A DNA stretch of 5,844 bases from an uncultured Oscillospiraceae bacterium (GTDB taxonomy: Bacteria; Bacillota; Clostridia; Oscillospirales; Ruminococcaceae), in contig UQQY01000137.1 of NCBI GenBank assembly GCA_900543295.1, positions 1 to 5,844 on the forward strand. The letters are read 5' to 3'. Below the pieces are notes generated by a model. The model made no database searches and had not been told where the DNA came from. It was given only the letters and a program-made list of their open reading frames with translations. Within the stretch, counting starts at the first letter, position 1. Every line of letters starts with the position of its first letter. Positions 1 through 5,295 of the stretch are shown here, in pieces. The position numbers and the translations under genes were made by a program.

Positions 1-1025
1 ACGGCGGCAAGCTTTTTGCCTACGGCGCGGAAAGCCCGGTCTATTATGCAAACGGCGCGGCTATTCTTGCGGCGCTTGATCTTGATCCCACGGATTTTTA
101 CGGCTACGACCTGATTCAGAATATCCGCGGCTTTGACCGCGATACCCTGCTTCAGAAGGACTGCATCACGCTTTCCTATGTTCTGATGACTTTCTCACAG
201 TTCGCCGGGGAATCGGATACGGCGCTCGTAAACGATATGATCGACGCGATTCTCGCTTCTTATAAGGAGACGGATACGGCGGTCGGATTCGACTACTGGG
301 GCATTGGCGCGGACAACAACCAGCGCTGCGTCACGGCGCTTCTGCCGTTTGTCAGCGCACGCGAAGATGTGAAAAATGCGGTCGAAAAATCGGTTGCATG
401 GACTGTGAGCAAAATTGATGAAAACGGCTTCCTGCACGATTCCTATTCGGATGCTGCAAACGCCGACTCCACCGGACGCGGCCTCGCCATGTTCTCCGCC
501 GCCGGCGAGACGCAGGCCGCAGACACCGTATACAGCGCGGTGCTGACGCTCGCTCTTGACAACGGCGCTTTCGTTTACCTGCCGGGAGATACAGATGAAA
601 ACGGCTACGCTACGGGCGACGTTTATGAGGGGCTTGTAAACTATGCGCGCGTAAATGCAGGCAAAACCGTGCTAAACGATCTTTCCGACACTGCATATTT
701 CCGTGCGGAGGACGTAAAGGTTCAAATTGCCGCGATTGCGGACACGGTTACCTTAGAGGATCAGGAAAGCATCGCCGCAATTCGCGCCGCATATGACGCA
801 CTGCCGGAATCCTTCCAGAGCAAGATCGGCGATATTTCCAAACTGACCGCTGCGGAAAAGACCATCGCAAATCTTCTTGCCGCACAGGAACCTGCCGCAC
901 CGAATACGCCGGACGGCTCAAACAGCCCGGATACCGGCGATCAGAATACAGCGGCATCTGTACTTCTGGTTTGCTCCGTATCGGCGCTTGCGGCATATGC
1001 GCTGCGCCGCAGGCTGGCTCGCTGA
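1..1025 (+). CDS. Sortase-anchored surface protein with alpha-helical toroid-like region (5'-partial)
   Basis: The frame is open from base 3, well before the first internal ATG at 186, so the gene begins outside the window; 340 residues are visible. Residues 1 to about 220 are Ala-rich helix-forming sequence broken by short Gly/Asp/Tyr loops (for example YANGAA, FDYWGIGADNNQR, ADSTGRGLAMFSAAG), resembling prenyltransferase/squalene-cyclase-type alpha/alpha toroid repeats. Residues about 237-296 form a three-helix module (IAAIADTVTLEDQESI, then IRAAYDALPESF) familiar from clostridial surface proteins. A Pro/Asn/Ser linker leads to SPDTG at 308-312, a hydrophobic stretch, and a basic RRRLAR tail: a complete cell-wall sorting signal of the (S/N/P)PxTG class known for class B sortase of Clostridioides difficile. 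Its position ahead of a DUF4430 lipoprotein and an ECF importer suggests wall-level capture or presentation of the ligand, probably a corrinoid. The toroid assignment is by pattern only; the signal peptide and N-terminal domain are not visible. Confidence 0.8.
   Translation, partial: GGKLFAYGAESPVYYANGAAILAALDLDPTDFYGYDLIQNIRGFDRDTLLQKDCITLSYVLMTFSQFAGESDTALVNDMIDAILASYKETDTAVGFDYWGIGADNNQRCVTALLPFVSAREDVKNAVEKSVAWTVSKIDENGFLHDSYSDAANADSTGRGLAMFSAAGETQAADTVYSAVLTLALDNGAFVYLPGDTDENGYATGDVYEGLVNYARVNAGKTVLNDLSDTAYFRAEDVKVQIAAIADTVTLEDQESIAAIRAAYDALPESFQSKIGDISKLTAAEKTIANLLAAQEPAAPNTPDGSNSPDTGDQNTAASVLLVCSVSALAAYALRRRLAR
924..1022 (+). other. C-terminal cell-wall sorting signal (SPDTG)
   Basis: Within the first gene, codons 924-938 encode SPDTG. 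They are followed by a short polar linker, a hydrophobic stretch of about 17 residues (ASVLLVCSVSALAAYAL) and a terminal basic cluster RRRLAR just before the stop. This three-part layout is the standard sortase substrate signal; cleavage would be expected between Thr and Gly. The Ser-Pro start rather than Leu-Pro points to a class B-like or other non-housekeeping sortase, as known for SPKTG/PPKTG substrates in C. difficile. No sortase gene is in the window. Confidence 0.75.
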
Positions 1026-1062
1026 ATGCAACAATAATATTGATAAGGAAAACGCGGCTTCC

Positions 1063-1106
1063 GTGTTTTCCGGAGGCTGTTTGAACGGACAGGCTGCGGA
1101 AAGCAC
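1063..1106 (+). repeat. Imperfect inverted repeat / hairpin in gap between genes 1 and 2
   Basis: Bases 1063-1080 pair with 1089-1106 across an 8-base loop (TTGAACGG). Sixteen of 18 positions pair (one G-U wobble at 1066/1103), interrupted by two single G-G mismatches (1073/1096 and 1076/1093). It ends 24 bases before the lipoprotein start and has no U-tract, so it is not an ordinary terminator. The left part of its 5' arm (1063-1071) can instead pair with 1047-1055, so two structures are mutually exclusive. A role in mRNA processing, stability or attenuation within the operon is possible but unproven. Confidence 0.6.
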
Positions 1107-1120
1107 GGAAACATATAAAC

Positions 1121-1127
1121 AAGGGAG
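1121..1127 (+). promoter_or_regulatory. Ribosome binding site of the DUF4430 lipoprotein gene
   Basis: AAGGGAG lies 3 bases before the ATG at 1131 and 6 bases before the second ATG at 1134. The spacing favours 1134 slightly, so the first Met may not be used; the two choices differ by one residue. Confidence 0.6.
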
Positions 1128-1130
1128 AAT

Positions 1131-1844
1131 ATGATGATAAAACAGAAAGCTATATTGCCGGTTTTTTTGTTCGCACTGCTGATCGTATTGAACGGCTGTT
1201 CAGAGAGAAAGACCTTTTCCGGCGGCTCTGAGGAAACGCTTCTTTCCAGCGAAGAAGCGTTCGTCTCAGACAAGCTCGAAACATCTGAACCGGTCTATGA
1301 CAGCGAAGAGGAATCAGCCGCCCCGCAGGAGGAGCCGCCTTCAGACGGCAGGCATTCATCCTCTGCACAGGAGAGCGCCGGAGAAGCCTCCAAAGCGGAG
1401 AGCCGACAGAGTACGCCGATAAGAGAGTCCTCCAAAGAAGCTTCCAGCGGATCTTCCAATGCTTCTGAGCGGGAAACCGTCACCTGCACGTTTTCGATTG
1501 ACTGCAAAAACGCCGTTGGTAAGCTGCCACCGAATCTGGAAGCGGCGCTTCCTTCCGACGGAGTGATTTTAGACAGCGTCACCGTTACCTGCAAGAAAAA
1601 CGAGACTGTGCTTTCCGCGCTGAAACGCATCTGCAAGGAAAGAAACATTGCGGTTGAAAGCGACTTCTCCGGCTATGTCCGCGGGATCGCCCAGCTTTAT
1701 GAAAAGGACTGCGGCGCGAACAGCGGATGGATGTACAGCGTAAACGGTGTCTTTCCGGGTGTCGGCGCGGGTGGTTATCGCTTAAAAGAGGGCGACAGCG
1801 TTGTCTGGCGCTATACCTGCGAATACGGGGATACGGAATCATGA
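1131..1844 (+). CDS. DUF4430 (transcobalamin C-terminal-like) lipoprotein
   Basis: Predicted 237-residue lipoprotein (236 if ATG 1134 is used). Residues 1-22 are a short basic plus hydrophobic signal peptide ending in the lipobox LNGC, with Cys23 the lipidation site; the mature protein would be anchored to the outer face of the membrane. Residues about 24-115 are a Ser/Glu/Ala-rich low-complexity stalk. Residues about 117-232 match the DUF4430 family: SIDC, PSDGVILD, an ETVLSALKRICKE helix, KDCG, GWMYSVNG (199-206), VGAGGYRLKEGD and WRYTCEYGD. Four cysteines at family-typical places (SIDC, RICK, KDCG, YTCE) could form disulfides; the extra Cys some relatives carry after FPxxG is absent. This domain is related to the C-terminal beta domain of intrinsic factor and transcobalamin, so a role in binding cobalamin or a related ligand and passing it to the ECF importer encoded next is inferred. 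The stop overlaps the next start (ATGA). Confidence 0.88.
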   Translation: MMIKQKAILPVFLFALLIVLNGCSERKTFSGGSEETLLSSEEAFVSDKLETSEPVYDSEEESAAPQEEPPSDGRHSSSAQESAGEASKAESRQSTPIRESSKEASSGSSNASERETVTCTFSIDCKNAVGKLPPNLEAALPSDGVILDSVTVTCKKNETVLSALKRICKERNIAVESDFSGYVRGIAQLYEKDCGANSGWMYSVNGVFPGVGAGGYRLKEGDSVVWRYTCEYGDTES

Positions 1845-2731
1845 ATCATTATGCGCGCCGCTGTCTGCTTGCGTCAGGGCATCCGGCCTGTCCGTTCCTT
1901 TTCATTCTGTTTGCCGTTTTTGTGACAATGGCGACGTTTCATCCGCTGGTTGCCGGAAGCTCTTTGTTTTGCGCAATTTTACTGTACGGCCTGCTTACAA
2001 GCGGCAGGCAGGCGGCAAAGCGCGTCTTGTTTTCGTCCGCCGCCTGTGTGCTGTTTGGGCTTATCAATCCCCTGCTTTCTCACCGCGGCGCGACGGTTTT
2101 GTTTACCATTGGTGAGACGTCGTTTACGCTGGAAGCGGTAATTGCAGGAGTTTGCACGGGACTTTCGTTCTGTGTGGCTCTCTGCTGGTTTTCCTCGTTT
2201 CATCTGCTGATGACATCAGACCGGATGCTTGCGCTGTCGGGCGGAATCCTGCCGACGTTTTCCCTGCTCTTCTGCATGGTGCTGCGCTTTGTTCCGTTTT
2301 TTTCCGCGCGGGCAAAAGAGATCATCCGCGCGCAGGCTGCCGCTTTTCCAAAAGCGCGGCAGTCGAAGCTATCCCGCTGTACCAGCGCTTTTTCTATTCT
2401 GACCACATGGGCGCTTGAAAACGGAATCGATACGGCTGATTCGATGCGGGCGCGCGGATACGGTACAGCGCGGCGCACAAACAGCGGTTCAAAACGTTTT
2501 TCCGGAAAAGACGCTGTGTTCCTTGCTGTCTGCCTGTTATTTGCGGCCGCCGCGCTTGCCGCGCTTTTTTCCGGAAAGCTGTCGGTCTGGTTCTATCCGG
2601 TCTTTTATGTGACGCCGGCAGATGAATTTGTACTGTGTGGAATACTTGCTTCCGCTCTGCTCTTTGCGCTCGCGCCGATTTTAACTGCATGGGAGGTGAT
2701 CCGATGGCGCTTTTTATACTGGAAGAGGTAG
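1841..2731 (+). CDS. ecfT: ECF transporter transmembrane (T) component
   Basis: The start is set at ATG 1841, which overlaps the lipoprotein stop (ATGA) and has GGGG about 10 bases upstream; the frame stays open further upstream but inside the previous gene. The 296-residue product is a hydrophobic EcfT/CbiQ-family protein: membrane segments near residues 18-35, 38-52, 60-80, 95-120, 130-150 and two more after residue 225, plus a cytoplasmic coupling region. The region LTTWALENGIDTADSMRARG is typical of the family, and ARGYG (204-208) is the second Ala-Arg-Gly coupling motif that sits in the groove of an ATPase. The first coupling position reads RAQAAAF (163-169) instead of a canonical ARG, which I believe is common in this subfamily. 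It should join the ATPase and S component into an ECF importer. Family assignment is secure; substrate is not set by this subunit. Confidence 0.9.
   Translation: MNHYARRCLLASGHPACPFLFILFAVFVTMATFHPLVAGSSLFCAILLYGLLTSGRQAAKRVLFSSAACVLFGLINPLLSHRGATVLFTIGETSFTLEAVIAGVCTGLSFCVALCWFSSFHLLMTSDRMLALSGGILPTFSLLFCMVLRFVPFFSARAKEIIRAQAAAFPKARQSKLSRCTSAFSILTTWALENGIDTADSMRARGYGTARRTNSGSKRFSGKDAVFLAVCLLFAAAALAALFSGKLSVWFYPVFYVTPADEFVLCGILASALLFALAPILTAWEVIRWRFLYWKR
2691..2698 (+). promoter_or_regulatory. Ribosome binding site of the double ATPase, inside ecfT
   Basis: GGGAGGTG lies inside the last codons of the T gene, 5 bases before ATG 2704. It decides the ATPase start, because the frame is open back to an ATG at 2635 that lacks such a site and lies well within the T coding region. 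Confidence 0.75.
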
Positions 2732-4350
2732 GCTTTACCTATCCGTCCGCAGAGCGCGCGGTTCTATCGTCCATATCCGCCTCAATTGAAAGCGGAACGT
2801 TTAATGTAATCTGCGGCGTAAGCGGCAGCGGCAAAACCACTCTTTTGCGTCTCTTTAAGCCGTCGCTTACGCCGCACGGCTCGCTCCGCGGCGCTCTGCT
2901 GTTTGAGGGAAAGCCGCTTTCTGCCCTGGATGCAAAGGAAGAAGCGCGTCGGATCGGCTTTGTACAACAGTCGCCGGATCGCCAGATTGTCACCGATAAG
3001 GTTTGGCATGAACTTGCGTTTGGGCTTGAATGCACCGGCGCGCCGAAGGAGCTGTGCCGTCTGCGCAGCGCGGAGCTTGCCGACTATTTCGGGCTGACTC
3101 CGCTTCTGCACCGCGACACGCATACGCTTTCCGGCGGACAAAAGCAGTTATTAAACCTTGCGTCCGTTATGGCAATGGAGCCGGATGTGCTGATTTTAGA
3201 CGAGCCGACCGCACAGCTTGATCCGATCGCCGCCGCGGAATTTCTTTCTGTTCTGTCGCGTCTGCACCGTGATTTCGGTACGACGATTCTTTTAAGCGAG
3301 CACCGCCTTGAGCTTGTCCTGCCCGAAGCAGACCGGCTTTTCGTTTTAAGCGGCGGAACGCTCTTTGGCGGAAGCGTGACCGAAACTGCCCGCCGTCTGA
3401 TGGAAGAAAAAGATCTGATGTTTGATGAGCTCCCCGCCGCCGTGCAGGCCGGAACGCTTTTACGTACCGAGCCCTGTCCAGTCTCTGTAGCGCAGGGACG
3501 TGCATGGCTTGAAAAACAGACGCTTTCAACAACGCTTTTCCCTCCTTATCAGGCGTCCGCCGGAAAGCCGCTTCTTATTTGCCGGAACGTGTCCTTTACC
3601 TATGCGGCGGATGCGGCGGACGTACTGCACGACTGCTCCTTTTCCGTTTATTCCGGCGAATGTTTCGCCCTGCTTGGCGCAAACGGCTCTGGAAAATCCA
3701 CGCTGCTTTCTCTGCTTTCCGGACAGCGAAGCCCCTACAGCGGAACAATTCTGCTAAACGGAAGGAAGCCGGCGGACCGCAGGCAGAGCGTTTCGCTTGC
3801 CTGCCTGCCGCAGGATCCGCAGTTGCTTTTCTCCAGGGAAACCGTAGCCGAAGAACTGACGCATGCCGCAAAGCGTGCAGGGCTTTCCAAAGAAGATGCA
3901 GAACGCCGCATTCGAACGGTGTGCAGCGACTGCGCGCTTTCCGATACGCTGCTTTCCATGCATCCATACGATTTAAGCGGCGGTGAGCAGCAGCGCGCCG
4001 CTTTGGCCATGCTGCTGCTCAGTTCGCCGGAGCTTTTACTGCTCGACGAGCCGACAAAAGGACTTGACACACCGTACAAGAAGGCGCTTTGTACCCTGCT
4101 TAAACAATTTACACAAAACGGGATGACCGTATTATTCTCTTCGCATGATATGGAATTCTGCGCTGCGGCGGCCGACCGGTGCGCTCTGCTGTTTGACGGC
4201 AGTCCCGCTTTATGCTGTGATACCCGCTCTTTTTTCCTGCAAAACCGCTTCTATACCACGCAGACGGTGCGCCTGACGCGCGGACAGATCGACTGCATCA
4301 AAACGAACGAGCTGCTTTCTTCACTGAAGACAGGAGAGGACGCCGTATGA
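2704..4350 (+). CDS. ECF transporter fused double ATPase (EcfA-EcfA')
   Basis: The 548-residue protein has two complete ABC ATPase domains in one chain, where most ECF systems use two separate A subunits. Domain 1: Walker A GVSGSGKTT (38-46), Q-loop QQSPDRQIV (from 88; the SPDxQ form is typical of ECF ATPases), signature LSGGQ (142-146), Walker B with catalytic Glu LILDEPT (Asp166, Glu167), switch His200. Domain 2: Walker A GANGSGKST (325-333), Q-loop QDPQ (from 370), signature LSGGE (424-428), Walker B LLLLDEPT (Asp448, Glu449), switch His481. All catalytic residues are present in both halves, so both sites should hydrolyse ATP. About 70 residues between the domains form the linker, and a tail of about 60 residues follows domain 2. 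It overlaps the T gene by 28 bases and the S gene by 4, indicating coupled translation. It powers uptake through the neighbouring T and S subunits. In some schemes for dedicated corrinoid ECF systems this subunit is called cbrV; I do not assign that name. Confidence 0.93.
   Translation: MALFILEEVGFTYPSAERAVLSSISASIESGTFNVICGVSGSGKTTLLRLFKPSLTPHGSLRGALLFEGKPLSALDAKEEARRIGFVQQSPDRQIVTDKVWHELAFGLECTGAPKELCRLRSAELADYFGLTPLLHRDTHTLSGGQKQLLNLASVMAMEPDVLILDEPTAQLDPIAAAEFLSVLSRLHRDFGTTILLSEHRLELVLPEADRLFVLSGGTLFGGSVTETARRLMEEKDLMFDELPAAVQAGTLLRTEPCPVSVAQGRAWLEKQTLSTTLFPPYQASAGKPLLICRNVSFTYAADAADVLHDCSFSVYSGECFALLGANGSGKSTLLSLLSGQRSPYSGTILLNGRKPADRRQSVSLACLPQDPQLLFSRETVAEELTHAAKRAGLSKEDAERRIRTVCSDCALSDTLLSMHPYDLSGGEQQRAALAMLLLSSPELLLLDEPTKGLDTPYKKALCTLLKQFTQNGMTVLFSSHDMEFCAAAADRCALLFDGSPALCCDTRSFFLQNRFYTTQTVRLTRGQIDCIKTNELLSSLKTGEDAV
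4332..4339 (+). promoter_or_regulatory. Ribosome binding site of the S component gene
   Basis: AGGAGAGG lies 7 bases before ATG 4347, within the end of the ATPase gene. With the ATGA stop/start overlap it gives both independent initiation and translational coupling. Confidence 0.75.
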
Positions 4351-5039
4351 AAAAAGTGTGGATTTTCCTCTGCTTTTTTGCCGCAGGCGCGGCTGTACTT
4401 GCCGGTACGTTTCTTTTAAACGGACAGCGCTACTACTTGAGCGCATGCCTGATTCTCGCCTTTGCCGCCATGCTGCTTCGTCTGGAGCGCCGCCATGTGC
4501 GCGCAAGAGAAATGGTGATACTCGCCATTATGACCGCGCTGGCGGTAACGGGACGCGCGGCCTTTTTTCTGTTGCCGCAGGTCAAGCCCTCCGCCGCAGT
4601 CATCATTCTCGCAGGAGCATTGCTCGGCGCGGAGCCCGGCTTTCTGGTTGGAGCGATGACCGGCTTTGTCTCAAACTTTTTCTTTGGACAGGGCCCGTGG
4701 ACGCCCTTTCAAATGTTCGGCTTTGGGCTGGTTGGCCTTCTGGCGGGTCTTATTTTTAAAAGGCTGCCGAAAAATCGGTTCTGCTTTGCCATATATGGGG
4801 TGCTGTCTGTCTTTTTTCTGTATGGTCCGTGCGTCAATCTCGGCACGTTTCTGACCGCCGTACCTGCCGGAGAATTAAGCTTTGGCGCATTTGCCGCCGT
4901 TTTGGCGAGCGCGTTCTGGTTCGATTTTGCCCATGCCGCTTCAACGGCGGTATTTCTGTTTCTGCTCGCAAGGCCGTTTACAGCAAAGCTTCTGCGTATC
5001 CGCAAAAAGTACGGCGTATTCGAATGCGATGTTTTTTGA
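4347..5039 (+). CDS. cbrT: ECF transporter S component, probably cobalamin/corrinoid-specific
   Basis: The 230-residue integral-membrane protein captures the substrate and delivers it through the T/A module. Two N-terminal hydrophobic segments (about 5-24 and 29-46) precede a basic loop (RLERRHVRAR) and then the usual S-component core: helix 1 with an AxxxA contact motif AIMTA (60-64), helices near 82-103, 105-113, 123-138, 146-170 and 180-207, and a basic C-terminus. The most distinctive stretch is GFLVGAMTGFVSNFFFGQGP followed by WTPFQMFGFG (98-127), which I recognise from clostridial S components found beside DUF4430 proteins. The two extra N-terminal helices would make eight rather than six segments. 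The corrinoid assignment, and the symbol cbrT, rest on recalled family resemblance and on the DUF4430 and toroid neighbours; another cofactor cannot be excluded. The start is fixed by its ribosome site and the ATGA overlap. Confidence 0.8.
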   Translation: MKKVWIFLCFFAAGAAVLAGTFLLNGQRYYLSACLILAFAAMLLRLERRHVRAREMVILAIMTALAVTGRAAFFLLPQVKPSAAVIILAGALLGAEPGFLVGAMTGFVSNFFFGQGPWTPFQMFGFGLVGLLAGLIFKRLPKNRFCFAIYGVLSVFFLYGPCVNLGTFLTAVPAGELSFGAFAAVLASAFWFDFAHAASTAVFLFLLARPFTAKLLRIRKKYGVFECDVF

Positions 5040-5060
5040 CGGAAAGCCTTCATAAGATAG

Positions 5061-5109
5061 AAAAACAGCCTGAATGAAAGAAACGCTTCCTTTCATTCAG
5101 GCTGTTTTT
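5061..5109. terminator. Bidirectional intrinsic terminator
   Basis: Bases 5061-5080 and 5090-5109 are perfect reverse complements (20 bp) around a 9-base loop AAACGCTTC. The 3' arm ends in TTTTT, and the 5' arm begins with AAAAA, which is TTTTT on the other strand. It therefore fits termination of both the forward ECF operon (stop at 5039) and the convergent minus-strand regulator gene. Confidence 0.9.
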
Positions 5110-5295
5110 CATTGGTAAAGCTCAATTTGTTGCATCAAATGCCCGGCCATTCGCTTCCTGTATTCTTCGTCATGCTCCTTATCTGCGAATCAGCAAATTT
5201 CCCTGCTTTTCTTCTGCAAGCAGCCTTTCAAACGTGATTTCTCTATAACGCCTTTTTATGCGATACAGGATACCAAGCCAGTTTTGCTTTTCCTT
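5109..5295 (-). other. Intergenic gap with two short protein-like minus-strand frames (possible gene remnant)
   Basis: No intact gene is seen between the terminator and the LacI-type gene. On the minus strand, the LacI frame continues past its TAA for 38 sense codons (5182-5295; includes NWLGILYRIKRRYREI and FERLLAEEKQGNLLIRR) before another TAA at 5179-5181. A second frame, 5109-5189, reads FADKEHDEEYRKRM and then HLMQQIELYQ before a TGA. Both look amphipathic and charged like real protein, neither has a clear ribosome site with an ATG start, and the frames meet near 5182-5190, as expected for a frameshifted decayed gene. It may equally be chance. Confidence 0.25.

Noticed and set aside
1..185. 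Cobalamin riboswitch upstream of the operon
   Set aside because: The visible upstream sequence is entirely coding for the first gene; any riboswitch would be outside the window.
1047..1071. Hairpin after gene 1 as a rho-independent terminator
   Set aside because: The 9-bp stem is followed by GGAGGCTG rather than a T-run, so it lacks the key feature of an intrinsic terminator.
1081..1119. Possible promoter: TTGAAC (1081-1086) and TATAAA (1114-1119) before the lipoprotein gene
   Set aside because: The spacing is 27 bases, far from the usual 17, and the -10-like box lies only 11 bases before the ATG, leaving almost no leader; the same bases are better explained as the loop and flank of the inverted repeat.
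2498..2577. Short palindromes TTTTCCGGAAAA (2498-2509) and TTTCCGGAAA (2568-2577) within the T gene, as possible operator repeats
   Set aside because: Both lie inside coding sequence where they encode Phe-Ser-Gly-Lys, and TTTCCGG-type strings recur through the window as part of its codon usage; no promoter is nearby.
3596..3967. Long minus-strand open frame opposite the second ATPase domain
   Set aside because: It is antisense to a clear, motif-complete ATPase, has an Arg/Ala/Pro-rich shadow composition, and has no recognisable domain.
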